A stretch of DNA of 64,000 nucleotides, taken from the NCBI GenBank assembly GCA_021154985.1, contig JAJNQE010000025.1, positions 19,422 to 83,421 of the forward strand, read 5' to 3'. Each line of letters starts with the position of its first letter. Within the stretch, counting starts at the first letter, position 1. Position numbers and translations under genes: made by a program. Below, one piece after another: positions 33,210-42,067 of this stretch. This DNA comes from Hydrogenophaga sp. Its GTDB lineage: Bacteria > Pseudomonadota > Gammaproteobacteria > Burkholderiales > Burkholderiaceae_C. The notes beneath the pieces were generated by a model, which was not told the DNA's origin, did no database searches, and was given only the letters and a program-made list of their open reading frames with translations.

Positions 33210-33824
33210 TTATTTGGAGATGGCCAGCTTGATGCCGAAACCGATGAGGAAGATGCCAGCGATCTTTTCCAGCGCACGGCCGATGGCCGGATTGGCGCGC
33301 ATGCGCTCGGCAAGAAAGTGGGTCAGCAGCGTGACCGCCAAGCCGTAAGCGAAGGTGAGCACCGCGATGGTGGCGGCCATGGCGCCAAAAGTCACCAGAC
33401 CCTTGTGGCGGGCAGGGTCCACGAAAAGCGGGAAGAACGCCATGTAGAACACGATGGCCTTGGGGTTCAGCAGGGTGATGACCAGGGCCTGCTGGAAATA
33501 CTGGCGCGGGCGGATGTTGAGAATGGGTGCATCACCCGGTTTGGCCACCAACATCTTGAACCCCAGCCAGGCGAGGTACGCGGCGCCAAGCCACTGCACC
33601 GCACTGAACGCCGCCGGGTAGGCCGCGAGCAAGGCCGCCACACCGGCCACCGCCAGCCACATCAGCACCTGATCACCGGCGATCAGCCCCAGCGTGGCAG
33701 CCAGCCCGCCGCGCATGCCGCCTTTGCCGGTGGAAGTGACCAACGCCAGATTGCCTGGCCCCGGAATGAGCAGAAACACGACGATGGCGGCGACAAAAGC
33801 GCCGTAGTCTGCGATGCCGAACAT
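33210..33824 (-). CDS. LysE/RhtB family amino acid exporter
   Basis: A 204-residue inner-membrane protein with about six hydrophobic segments. The family signature PGPGNLALVTSTGKGGMRGG is at residues 21-40, and LLNPKAIVFYMAFFPLFVD near 118-136. Members export basic amino acids, homoserine or threonine; which one is not shown. It lies between rsmG and parA, nine bases before parA, so it is part of the par transcript, an unusual but not unknown passenger. Confidence 0.9.
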   Translation of the reverse strand: MFGIADYGAFVAAIVVFLLIPGPGNLALVTSTGKGGMRGGLAATLGLIAGDQVLMWLAVAGVAALLAAYPAAFSAVQWLGAAYLAWLGFKMLVAKPGDAPILNIRPRQYFQQALVITLLNPKAIVFYMAFFPLFVDPARHKGLVTFGAMAATIAVLTFAYGLAVTLLTHFLAERMRANPAIGRALEKIAGIFLIGFGIKLAISK

Positions 33825-33914
33825 GGAGAACCCCCGGGAAGTGGAGGGTCGAGTTTACGTGAAGGGTTTTGGCGCCCCGCCCTCATTCAGCCCGGCGAGC
33901 GCGGGCTGTGATGC

Positions 33915-34589
33915 TCAGGCAACAGCCGGGGCGCCGGGGCGCATCCAGACGATGCAGCGCTCGCCCTCCAGCCCGGGCACCTGGAGTTGTTCCACGTGAA
34001 ACACGTCCACTGCGGGCGCCTCGGCCGCCAGGGTGGCCAACTCGTCAACGGGGTGCTTGCCCTTCATGGCCATCCACACGCCACCGGGATTCAAGGCCGC
34101 TTGCGACCAGTGGGTGAAATCCACCAGCGAGGCAAAGGCGCGCGAGCACACCACGTCAAACCCCTGCCCCGACAAGGCGCTGAGGCTTTCCACCCGCGCG
34201 TGCAGTCCGCGCAGATTGGGCAGCTTGAGCGTGGCGGCGGCCTGCTGGATGAACGCCGCCTTCTTGGCCACCGTGTCCACACAGGTCACGTCGATCTGCG
34301 GGCAGGCGATGGCCATCACCACGCCGGGCAAACCGCCGCCGGAGCCCACGTCGAGCAGCTTCACCGGGCGATCGCCAATCTGTTGGAGCAGGGGCTTGAT
34401 GGCCGCCAAACTGTCGAGCAGGTGGTGGGTCATCATCTCGGCGGGGTCGCGCACGGCCGTGAGGTTGTAGACCTTGTTCCATTTCTGGAGCAAGCCCAGG
34501 TAGTCGAGCAACAGGTCGATCTGACGCGCGTCGAGCGCGAGCTGGAGCGACTGCAGACCGGCCTGCAGCGTGGTTCTCAGATCGCTCAT
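33915..34589 (-). CDS. rsmG: 16S rRNA (guanine(527)-N(7))-methyltransferase
   Basis: A 224-residue SAM-dependent enzyme that methylates G527 of 16S rRNA. The N-terminal block LLDYLGLLQKWNKVYNLTAVRDP is near 27-49 (core LLQKWNKVYNLTAVR), the SAM-binding motif LLDVGSGGGLPGVVMAI near 78-94, and VCSRAFASLVDFTHW near 145-159. Its ATG overlaps the mnmG stop. parS site 2 lies near its 3' end. Part of the mnmG-rsmG-parAB cluster conserved near bacterial origins. Confidence 0.95.
   Translation of the reverse strand: MSDLRTTLQAGLQSLQLALDARQIDLLLDYLGLLQKWNKVYNLTAVRDPAEMMTHHLLDSLAAIKPLLQQIGDRPVKLLDVGSGGGLPGVVMAIACPQIDVTCVDTVAKKAAFIQQAAATLKLPNLRGLHARVESLSALSGQGFDVVCSRAFASLVDFTHWSQAALNPGGVWMAMKGKHPVDELATLAAEAPAVDVFHVEQLQVPGLEGERCIVWMRPGAPAVA
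33988..34003. promoter_or_regulatory. parS: parS site 2, inside rsmG
   Basis: The 16 bases match the parS consensus except for one internal base (C in place of T at the fifth position), which breaks the perfect dyad; on the coding strand of rsmG it is read as Val-Phe-His-Val-Glu. Confidence 0.75.
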
Positions 34590-36559
34590 GCTTGGGCGTC
34601 GGCCGCCGCCGGCAAGGTGGCGAAGCCCTTGAAGCCACCCTTCTTCAGGTGAATCAACAACAGCGAGATGCTCGCCGGCGTGATGCCTGAAATGCGCGAG
34701 GCCTGCCCGAGGGTTTCGGGCCGGTGCTTGGCCAGCTTTTGCCGGGCTTCAAAAGACAGCGCCGTCACCTGCAAATAATCCAGGTCGGTCGGCAGCTTCA
34801 GGCCCTCGTAGTGCGCGGACCGCTCCACCTCGTTTTTCTGCCGATCGATGTAGCCCGAGTACTTGGCCGCGATCTCCACCTGCTCCACCACCGGCTCCAG
34901 CAGGTCGCCCAGTGTTTCACGTGAAACGTCAGGCCCCACGTATTTGCCGCCATCGAGCCCCACCAGATCCGGATAGGCCACGCCCGGCCGACGCAACAGA
35001 TCGAACAGGTTGTGCTCGTGCTCGATCGCCTTGCCCAGCACCCGCTCCGACTCGGCCGCCGGCAGGTTGCGCGGATTGACCCAGGTGGCCTTGAGGCGTT
35101 CTGTTTCACGTGAAACCGCATCGCGCTTGTGGCAAAAGGCGTCCCACTGCGCGTCGCCCACCAGCCCCATGCGGCGATCGGCTTCGGTCAGGCGCATGTC
35201 GGCGTTGTCCTCGCGCAGCTGCAGGCGGAACTCGGCCCGGCTGGTGAACATGCGGTAGGGCTCGGTCACGCCCTGGGTGATCAGGTCGTCGACCAGCACG
35301 CCCAAGTACGCTTCATCTCGCCCCGGCAGCCAGGCGCCCTCGCCGCGGCACTGGAGCGCGGCGTTGATGCCGGCGAACATGCCCTGCGCTGCAGCCTCTT
35401 CGTAACCGGTGGTGCCATTGATCTGGCCCGCAAAAAACAGGCCCTGGATCTGTTTGGTCTCGAAACTGCTCTTGAGCGAGCGCGGGTCGAAATAGTCGTA
35501 TTCGATGGCGTAGCCGGGCCGCAGGATGTGCGCGTTCTCCAGCCCCTTCATGCTGCGCACCAGTTCGTACTGGATGTCGAACGGCAGGCTGGTGGAGATG
35601 CCGTTGGGGTAGACCTCGTGCGTGGTCAGGCCCTCGGGCTCCAGAAAAATCTGGTGGCTGTCCTTGTCGGCGAAGCGGTTGATCTTGTCTTCCACGCTCG
35701 GGCAATAGCGCGGGCCCACGCCTTCAATCTTGCCGGTGAACATGGGGCTGCGGTCAAAGCCGCTGCGGATGATCTCGTGCGTGCGCTCATTGGTGTGCGT
35801 GATCCAGCACGGCACCTGCTGCGGGTGCATGGCCGCGTTGCCCATGAAGCTGAACACCGGCACCGGCTGGTCGGCGTTCATGCCGCCGGGCACGCCGTCG
35901 CCGGGTTGTTCGGTGCACTTTGAATAATCGATGCTGCGCCCATCCAGGCGCGGCGGCGTACCGGTTTTCAGGCGGCCCTGCGGCAGCTGCAGTTCTTTCA
36001 GCCGGGCCGAGAGCGACACGGCCGGCGGGTCTCCGGCGCGGCCGGCCGCGTAATTGTTCAGGCCCACGTGGATCTTGCCGTCCAGAAAGGTGCCGGCGGT
36101 CAGCACCACGGTGCGGCTGCGGAAGCGGATGCCCACCTGCGTCACCGCGCCCACCACGCGGTCACCTTCCACCATGAGGTCGTCCACCGCCTGCTGGAAC
36201 AACCAGAGGTTGGGCTGGTTCTCCAGCATGCGGCGGATGGCCGCCTTGTAGAGCACGCGGTCGGCCTGGGCACGGGTGGCGCGCACGGCCGGGCCTTTGG
36301 AGCTGTTCAAGATGCGGAACTGGATGCCGCCCTCGTCGGTGGCCAGCGCCATGGCGCCGCCCATGGCGTCCACCTCTTTCACCAGGTGGCCCTTGCCGAT
36401 ACCGCCAATGCTGGGGTTGCAGCTCATCTGGCCCAGGGTCTCGATGTTGTGGGTCAGCAGCAGGGTTCTCTGCCCCATGCGGGCGGCCGCCAGCGCGGCC
36501 TCGGTGCCGGCGTGGCCGCCGCCGACGACGATGACGTCAAATTCCTGGGGATACAACAT
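34586..36559 (-). CDS. mnmG: tRNA uridine-5-carboxymethylaminomethyl modification enzyme MnmG
   Basis: A 657-residue FAD enzyme that with MnmE modifies the wobble uridine of several tRNAs. The FAD loop VVGGGHAGTEAA is at 11-22; CNPSIGGIGKGHLV near 47-60, and RPGYAIEYDYFDPRSL near 355-370 are typical, and the C-terminus carries the YSGYIDRQ stretch and ISGITPASISLLLIHLK near 620-636. Two parS sites are embedded, each translated as VSRET. The ATG at 36559 matches family starts. First gene of the mnmG-rsmG-lysE-parA-hydrolase-parB run. Confidence 0.97.
   Translation of the reverse strand: MLYPQEFDVIVVGGGHAGTEAALAAARMGQRTLLLTHNIETLGQMSCNPSIGGIGKGHLVKEVDAMGGAMALATDEGGIQFRILNSSKGPAVRATRAQADRVLYKAAIRRMLENQPNLWLFQQAVDDLMVEGDRVVGAVTQVGIRFRSRTVVLTAGTFLDGKIHVGLNNYAAGRAGDPPAVSLSARLKELQLPQGRLKTGTPPRLDGRSIDYSKCTEQPGDGVPGGMNADQPVPVFSFMGNAAMHPQQVPCWITHTNERTHEIIRSGFDRSPMFTGKIEGVGPRYCPSVEDKINRFADKDSHQIFLEPEGLTTHEVYPNGISTSLPFDIQYELVRSMKGLENAHILRPGYAIEYDYFDPRSLKSSFETKQIQGLFFAGQINGTTGYEEAAAQGMFAGINAALQCRGEGAWLPGRDEAYLGVLVDDLITQGVTEPYRMFTSRAEFRLQLREDNADMRLTEADRRMGLVGDAQWDAFCHKRDAVSRETERLKATWVNPRNLPAAESERVLGKAIEHEHNLFDLLRRPGVAYPDLVGLDGGKYVGPDVSRETLGDLLEPVVEQVEIAAKYSGYIDRQKNEVERSAHYEGLKLPTDLDYLQVTALSFEARQKLAKHRPETLGQASRISGITPASISLLLIHLKKGGFKGFATLPAAADAQA
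34913..34928. promoter_or_regulatory. parS: parS site 3, inside mnmG
   Basis: TGTTTCACGTGAAACG, one outer-base difference from the consensus; the inner 14-bp dyad is perfect. On the coding strand it is read through Val-Ser-Arg-Glu-Thr of MnmG. Confidence 0.9.
35102..35117. promoter_or_regulatory. parS: parS site 4, inside mnmG
   Basis: TGTTTCACGTGAAACC, again one outer-base difference with a perfect inner dyad, 189 bases from site 3 and in the same reading phase relative to MnmG (Val-Ser-Arg-Glu-Thr again). Confidence 0.9.
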
Positions 36560-36746
36560 GGTGGTGGTCGCTTGTGGGGGGCTGTCTGCCCGGCGCCCCG
36601 GGCAACCCGCGATTGTCCCACCGTTGGGCGTTTTCTGCCCCACCCCGCGCGCACCGCCCACGGCGCTGGCCGGATGGCGCCGCCGCGCCCGAATTTCTAA
36701 CCTGCATGGCAGCCCAATCCCGGGCCCACCACAGGAAACAAGCCCC

Positions 36747-37130
36747 ATGAAAATCCCTTGGCTCGTGGCCAGCACCACCGCGCTGGCCTGTTTCAACGCA
36801 CAAGCCGCCGGCTTCATGTTCGGCATCAGCCACAACTTCGGCGGCGACACCGGCGTCACTTTCAAGATCCTGTCGACCGACCGGCGCAACCGCCCCGTGG
36901 TGGCCGCCGGCGTGAGCTTCTTCCCCGGCGAGGGCCGACGCATCGGCCTGGACGTGGGTGTGGGCTACAACTTCCGCCAGACCACCGTCACCATCGGCCG
37001 CGACCTGGTGATGGAGCGGTTCCAGGTGGCCTGGGGCATCGCCAGCCGCCGCTGCCCGCCCGCTCAAGCCGCACCACCAGCCTCTCCCCCCGGGTTTGAA
37101 GACAGCGGCTTCTTCGACAGCTCGTTCTGA
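36747..37130 (+). CDS. Exported hypothetical protein, possible small outer-membrane or periplasmic protein
   Basis: A 127-residue protein with a signal peptide (IPWLVASTTALACFNAQA, cleavage before Ala21 or Gly22). The mature part has regular alternating strands with aromatic residues (GFMFGISHNFGGDTGVTFKI, GLDVGVGYNFRQTTVTIGRD), which would fit a small beta-barrel or sandwich, followed by a Pro/Ala-rich tail ending in Phe, as many outer-membrane proteins do. A ribosome-binding site AGGAAA precedes the ATG. Divergent from mnmG. No family recognised. Confidence 0.65.
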   Translation: MKIPWLVASTTALACFNAQAAGFMFGISHNFGGDTGVTFKILSTDRRNRPVVAAGVSFFPGEGRRIGLDVGVGYNFRQTTVTIGRDLVMERFQVAWGIASRRCPPAQAAPPASPPGFEDSGFFDSSF

Positions 37131-37153
37131 GCGAAGGCCGCGACAATGGCGGC

Positions 37154-37744
37154 ATGAGCACACTCCCCTCCCTCCTCGTTTTCGCCGGCAGCACCCGCGC
37201 CCAGTCCTTCAACCGCCAACTGGCCGCCGCCGCCGCCCGGCACGCCGCAGCCCAAGGCGCCCAGGTCACCCACATCGAACTGGCCGACTTCGACCTGCCG
37301 CTCTACAACGCCGACCTCGAAGCACGCGGCACGCCCGCCGCGGCCGTGAAGCTCAAGGAGCTGTTCCACGCCCACCCGGCCTGGATCATTGCCTCGCCCG
37401 AATACAACGGCAGCTACACCGGCTTGCTCAAAAACACCATCGACTGGGTCTCCAGCCCCATCAAGGGCGACCCGCTCTGGTCCAGCGGCACCAAGCCGTT
37501 TGCGGGCAAGGTGGTGGGTTTGCTGAGCGCTTCGCCCGGCGCCTTGGGTGGCCTGAGAAGCTTGTCCCACCTCACCCCACTGCTATTGAATTTGCAGTGC
37601 TGGGTGGCACCGAAGCAGTTTGCACTGGGCAAGGCGGGTGAGGCTTTCAACGCCGACGGCGAACTCGTTGCCGAGCCGGCGCGCAACGCGGTGCACGGCG
37701 TGGTCGACCAGGTGCTGTGGGCCGGCCAGCGCTTCGCGGGCTGA
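37154..37744 (+). CDS. NADPH-dependent FMN reductase family protein
   Basis: A 196-residue flavodoxin-like protein. FMN phosphate binding is shown by FAGSTRAQSFNRQLA near 10-24, the isoalloxazine loop by SPEYNGSYTGLLKNTIDW near 80-97, and the later loop by LLSASPGALGGLRSL near 123-137. The family reduces FMN, quinones, chromate or azo dyes with NAD(P)H. It starts 24 bases after the upstream small exported-protein gene and ends ten bases before the convergent acvB-like gene. Confidence 0.9.
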   Translation: MSTLPSLLVFAGSTRAQSFNRQLAAAAARHAAAQGAQVTHIELADFDLPLYNADLEARGTPAAAVKLKELFHAHPAWIIASPEYNGSYTGLLKNTIDWVSSPIKGDPLWSSGTKPFAGKVVGLLSASPGALGGLRSLSHLTPLLLNLQCWVAPKQFALGKAGEAFNADGELVAEPARNAVHGVVDQVLWAGQRFAG

Positions 37745-37754
37745 GCCCTGCCGC

Positions 37755-39149
37755 TCAGGGCGCCTTGGTGCGCTGCAGGATCTGATCGGTCAGCTTCTGG
37801 TAGATGCCGTCGAAATGGTGGCCACCGGCCATGGGCACCGGGGTCGCGAATTCGGCAGCCACGTGTGGACACAGGGTGTCGCGGTCGTCGGTGCCATAAA
37901 TGCACAAGGTTTTGGCGGCCACCATTTTCTGAAGCTCAGGCATCAGCGGCAGGCCGGCGGTGTTTTTGGTCATCCAGTTGCTCAGGCGGAATTCGAACGA
38001 CGCCTTTTCACCCGGGCCAATGAGCACCGTGTGCGCCAGCAGGGCGCTGGACGTGGCGGGCAGGCGGTTGACCGCAAACGGCAGCACATCGGCACCCTGC
38101 GAGTAGCCAATCAGCAACACGCGCGTCTTCTTCCACTGCACGGCAAAGCTGCGCATCACGCGGTCGAGGTCCTGCGCCAGGCCCTCGGGCGTGCGGGCCG
38201 ACCAGAAATAGCGCAATGAATCCAGACCCACCACCGACACACCGGCGGCCGAGAGCTTGGCCGCCAGTTGCTTGTCGATGCCCGCCCAGCCACCATCGCC
38301 CGACAGCAGAACGGCCAGCGTGTCCGAGGGCACGGCGCTGGGCACGAGCACCAGCGGCAGGTCGGCCACGCCGCTGTCCGGCGCGAGTGGCAGAGGACCC
38401 GTGTCCTTGGTGAGCTTCTGGTGCGCAGCCAGCAGCGCGGGCAAGGCTGCGGCACCCAGCGCGCCGGCGTGGTCGGCCCCGGGCACCAGCACCCGCTGCG
38501 CGCCAGCCACCTGGGCCACGAACTTCTGCACGCTGGCAGGGCTGCACACCTTATCTTCGCTGCCTTGCAACACCACCCACGGTGCGCTCAGTTTGGGCGT
38601 GGGCAAAAGCGCCAGGCCGGCACCGCCGGGGCGCTTGGTGAAGTGCACACCTTCGCCCCGGCACAGCGGCTTCTTCAGCGCCAGTTCCGGGCAAAAGCCC
38701 ATGGAAATGGCGCCGCCAAACGTGTCTGCCGGCGCCTGCGCGAGCATGGCGTAACCCAGGGTGCCGCCCAGCCCCGGGCCCACCAGCAGCGGGGGGAAAT
38801 ACGCGGGCAGACGGGCATACCCCTGCAGAAAATGCGAGAGGTTTTCCAGATCGCCGTCGGGCAGCAGGCAGTCGCCGCTGTCGCGGACCATCTGCGCCAG
38901 CACCTGCGGGGTGTTGATGCCCGCCACCGCAGCGCCTTGGTCGGCCAGCGCCTGGGCCTGCCCGGCCAGCGCGGGTGTCCAGCCGGCTTCGCCCGAGAGA
39001 AACAGCACAAACGAATTGGCCTCGCCCTTGGGCCGGTACAGCGAAACCTCCTTGAAACTGCCGTGGGAGATTTTTTCCTGCGCGTGGGCCGCAACAGGGA
39101 CGCCGAAGGCCAGCGCAACGGTCAACCAGGTGGTGACGATGGATTTCAT
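37755..39149 (-). CDS. acvB: AcvB/VirJ family periplasmic protein (lysyl-phosphatidylglycerol hydrolase-like)
   Basis: A 464-residue exported protein: signal peptide TWLTVALAFGVPVAAHAQ (cleavage near 24), then two alpha/beta-hydrolase-like halves. The second half (from about 260) is the VirJ domain, with nucleophile-type Ser350 in IGYSQGADVLPF and an aspartate and histidine later (GTDDRDTLCPH, MAGGHHFDG). In Agrobacterium, AcvB and VirJ hydrolyse lysyl-phosphatidylglycerol and affect type IV secretion and virulence. The ATG overlaps the stop of the upstream mprF, the same lpiA-acvB pairing, which strongly supports a shared lipid-modifying role. Confidence 0.9.
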   Translation of the reverse strand: MKSIVTTWLTVALAFGVPVAAHAQEKISHGSFKEVSLYRPKGEANSFVLFLSGEAGWTPALAGQAQALADQGAAVAGINTPQVLAQMVRDSGDCLLPDGDLENLSHFLQGYARLPAYFPPLLVGPGLGGTLGYAMLAQAPADTFGGAISMGFCPELALKKPLCRGEGVHFTKRPGGAGLALLPTPKLSAPWVVLQGSEDKVCSPASVQKFVAQVAGAQRVLVPGADHAGALGAAALPALLAAHQKLTKDTGPLPLAPDSGVADLPLVLVPSAVPSDTLAVLLSGDGGWAGIDKQLAAKLSAAGVSVVGLDSLRYFWSARTPEGLAQDLDRVMRSFAVQWKKTRVLLIGYSQGADVLPFAVNRLPATSSALLAHTVLIGPGEKASFEFRLSNWMTKNTAGLPLMPELQKMVAAKTLCIYGTDDRDTLCPHVAAEFATPVPMAGGHHFDGIYQKLTDQILQRTKAP

Positions 39150-41722
39150 TTGGCGATCACGCGGCGCAGGCCGCCGGCAATGAGGGCGGCGACATCCGCC
39201 AGGATGAAAAAAGGCGCAAAGCCGCCCGGGCAGGCGAGGTAGCGGGGCTCCCAGGTGGGATCGAATTTTTCCTTGAAACCCCGCAATCCCTGGAAGTTGT
39301 AGAAGTTTTCACCGTGGTTGAACAGCAGCCGCCCCAGCCGGTGCCAGTTGGGTGCCAGCGGGTGCTGCGCCATGCCTGAGAGCGGCACCATGCCCAGATT
39401 GAAGCGCTGGTAGCCCTGGGCCTTGAAGTGCAGCAGCGTTTGTGCGAACAGGAAATCCATCGAGCTGCGCGGCGCATCGGGCAACTGCCGCATGAGATCC
39501 ACGCTGGCCTCGTGTTTCTGGTCGGTGCACAACAAGGTGGCGAAGGCCACCAGCCGATCGCCCTGGCGCACCACCGCGATCGGCTGACGCAACACGTAGT
39601 CGCGGTGGAAGGCGCCGAGCGAAAACGACTTCTCCGCTGTGTTGTGGTCGCTCAGCCAGGCATCAGAAATGGCCTGCAGCTCACCGAACAGGCCTTCGGT
39701 CTGGCCGGGCGCCAGCACCTCGAAGCTCAGTTCCTCGCGCTGCGCACGCGCCACACCGTGGCGCAGGTTGGCGCGGCGCTTGCCTTCCAGGCTGAAGCCG
39801 GGCAAGTCCACCAGCGCACATTCACCGAGCTTGTACACGCGCAGGCCGGCGTCCAGGTACACCGGCAGACCTTCCGGGCGCACCTGGTAAAAAGCGGCAC
39901 GCCCACCAGCCTCACGCGCCTGCTCCACGAAGCGCCAGACCAGCTCGGTCCACTCGGACGCCGGGCCCACCGGGTCGTACAGCGCCACCCAGGAGCGCCC
40001 GCGCCGCCCGAACATGATGAAAGCCCGCTGCGAGTCCGACACCATCAGGCTCTTGTCGCCCATCATCACCAGCCCGGCACCCGCCGAGCCTTGCGTGCGC
40101 ACGATGCGCGCGGCCTGGTCCAGCGCACCCGGGTCGGGCTTCACCAGCGCCGTGCGCGGACGGCGCAGCAGCTGGCTCAGCGCCACCACCAGCGTGATCA
40201 GGGCCACCGCCACCATGGCCCGCAGCGAGCGCGGCGCATAGCCGTCGAACTCGAACTGCCACCAGACCTGGTTGACGTATTCCACGTCGCGGTACACAAA
40301 AAACAGCAGCGCCGTGAGCGCCGCCAGCACCGCGGCCACCGCCGCCAGCCAGCCCCATGTGAAGGCCTGCGAAAACAGCGCGGCCTTGCGGTTGAAGTGC
40401 CGCCGCGAGAGCGCCAGCGAGGCGCCCAGCACCACCAGCAGAACCGCCTCGGAGACCGCAATGCCCTTGGGCAGGCACAGCACCAGGCTCAGCAGCACGA
40501 GCACCAGACCGGCCCACCACGAGGCATCAAGCCGCAGGAACATGCCGCGCGCCACAAACAGAAGCGCCAGGCCGACGATGCTGCCCAGAAAGTGCGCGGC
40601 CTCCACCACCGGCAGCGGCATGTACTGCGTGAGCAGGTCGGTCGCGTCCTGCGTGGCCGGCGTCACACCCGACACCAGCAGCGCCACCCCCACCACCCAG
40701 GTGAAAGCCGACAACAGCAACGGCGACAGGCTGGTGGCCGCCTTGACCACCGGCGTGGCCGCGCCCCGGCGCCATTCGGTGGCCGCCAGCCAGGCCACGG
40801 CCAGCGCCAGCGGCAGCAGGTGGTAGACCACGCGGAACAGCACCAAGGCGCCCGCCAGCTGCTCGGCGGGCACGCGCTGGCCCAGCGCCAGCAGCATCAC
40901 CGCCTCAAACACCCCCAGCCCGCCCGGCACATGGCTGATCACCCCCAGCGCAATGGCCAGCGCAAAAAACCCCACGAAGGCGGGGAACGCCACCGCATCG
41001 GCCGGCAACAAGACCCACAGCGCCGCAGCGGCAGCCACCACGTCCACCGCCGACACGGCCAACTGCTGTGCGGCGATGGACGCACTGGGCAGGCGCAACA
41101 CCACGCCACCCAGAACCGTCTGCTCACCCCCACGCATGCACACGCCCAGAAACACCCCCGCGGCCACCATCACCGCCACGCCGGCGAACTTGAGCACCTC
41201 GGCCGGCACACCCAGCATGGTCTGAACGGTGTTCGAACCCCACACCAGGCCCGCGGCGCCCACCACCGCAATGCCCACCGTGAAGCCGGCGGCGTTGAAG
41301 ACAATCGCGCGCGAAATCAGCCCCGCCTCAAGCCCGGCGGCGCCGTACAGGCGCAGCCGCACGGCGCCGCCGGTGAGCACGCCCAGGCCGATGGTGTTGG
41401 ACAAGGCGTACGCGATGAAGGCGGTCTTGCCGACCACGGGATAGGGCAAGCGCGCGCCGGCGTAGGCGAGCGCGGAACGGTCGTAAAACGTGAGCGCCAG
41501 GTAGCTCACCGCCGTGGCCAACACCGACAGCAGCAAGACCGGCAGCGGGGTGTCCCTCATCTCGGCCACGATCTGGCCGTAGCTGAGCTCGGTCATCACC
41601 TTGTGCGAGGCTTGCACCACCAGCGCGCCCAGCAGAAGCGCCAGCGCTGCGTACACCCACAGACGCCACTGGCTGAGCCGTGAGATCAGCGTGTCGGGGG
41701 CAGAGACGGTCACAAGCGGCAT
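39146..41722 (-). CDS. mprF: Bifunctional lysylphosphatidylglycerol flippase/synthetase MprF
   Basis: An 858-residue membrane protein that transfers lysine from lysyl-tRNA to phosphatidylglycerol and flips the product outward, lowering surface negative charge. Around 13-14 hydrophobic segments fill residues 20-510 (flippase), and the cytosolic synthase domain lies at about 535-850, with FIMFGRRGRSWVALYDPVG, SDHNTAEKSFSLGAF and MDFLFAQTLLHFKAQGYQRF blocks. Length is normal. It should give resistance to cationic peptides and acid. It is co-translated with the acvB-like hydrolase, giving a make-and-break pair. Confidence 0.93.
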   Translation of the reverse strand: MPLVTVSAPDTLISRLSQWRLWVYAALALLLGALVVQASHKVMTELSYGQIVAEMRDTPLPVLLLSVLATAVSYLALTFYDRSALAYAGARLPYPVVGKTAFIAYALSNTIGLGVLTGGAVRLRLYGAAGLEAGLISRAIVFNAAGFTVGIAVVGAAGLVWGSNTVQTMLGVPAEVLKFAGVAVMVAAGVFLGVCMRGGEQTVLGGVVLRLPSASIAAQQLAVSAVDVVAAAAALWVLLPADAVAFPAFVGFFALAIALGVISHVPGGLGVFEAVMLLALGQRVPAEQLAGALVLFRVVYHLLPLALAVAWLAATEWRRGAATPVVKAATSLSPLLLSAFTWVVGVALLVSGVTPATQDATDLLTQYMPLPVVEAAHFLGSIVGLALLFVARGMFLRLDASWWAGLVLVLLSLVLCLPKGIAVSEAVLLVVLGASLALSRRHFNRKAALFSQAFTWGWLAAVAAVLAALTALLFFVYRDVEYVNQVWWQFEFDGYAPRSLRAMVAVALITLVVALSQLLRRPRTALVKPDPGALDQAARIVRTQGSAGAGLVMMGDKSLMVSDSQRAFIMFGRRGRSWVALYDPVGPASEWTELVWRFVEQAREAGGRAAFYQVRPEGLPVYLDAGLRVYKLGECALVDLPGFSLEGKRRANLRHGVARAQREELSFEVLAPGQTEGLFGELQAISDAWLSDHNTAEKSFSLGAFHRDYVLRQPIAVVRQGDRLVAFATLLCTDQKHEASVDLMRQLPDAPRSSMDFLFAQTLLHFKAQGYQRFNLGMVPLSGMAQHPLAPNWHRLGRLLFNHGENFYNFQGLRGFKEKFDPTWEPRYLACPGGFAPFFILADVAALIAGGLRRVIAK

Positions 41723-41773
41723 GGGCGGACTCAGTGTAGCCCCGGCTCCCGGACAAGGCCGACAATCGCGGGC

Positions 41774-42067
41774 ATGACCTCGGCCGCATCCCGCGCTCCC
41801 ACCACCGCCTGCCGCCCAGGCTGCGCCGCCTGCTGCACCGCTCCTTCCATCAGCAGCCCCTTACCGGGCCTGCCACTGGGCAAGCCGGCCGGCATGGCTT
41901 GTCCGCAGCTTGACGCCGAGCTGCGCTGCCGCCTGTTTGGCCTGCCCGAGCGGCCAGCGGTGTGCAGCTCGCTCGCACCCGGCGCCGAGATGTGCGGCGA
42001 GACCCGCGAACACGCCATGGCCTGGCTCACCCGGCTGGAGCGCGCCACCCAACCCCACACGCCATGA
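41774..42067 (+). CDS. YkgJ family cysteine-cluster protein
   Basis: A 97-residue protein with a CxxxCxxCC-type cluster at Cys13, 17, 20 and 21 and further cysteines at 43, 52, 64 and 74, eight in all. The stretch CRPGCAACCTAPSISSPLPG followed by LGKPAGMACPQL matches YkgJ-like proteins thought to chelate zinc or iron. Soluble, no signal peptide. Its TGA overlaps the ATG of a Crp/Fnr regulator (ATGA), so the two are co-translated; a metal or redox input to that regulator is a fair guess but not shown. Confidence 0.85.
   Translation: MTSAASRAPTTACRPGCAACCTAPSISSPLPGLPLGKPAGMACPQLDAELRCRLFGLPERPAVCSSLAPGAEMCGETREHAMAWLTRLERATQPHTP

Noticed and set aside
33850..33866. A fifth parS-like sequence before rsmG
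   Set aside because: TTTACGTGAAGG lacks a base of the palindrome core and has no dyad symmetry.
39428..41683. A 751-codon open frame antisense to mprF
   Set aside because: Same GC-bias artefact; composition is dominated by His, Arg, Gln and Ala and there is no ribosome-binding site or fold.
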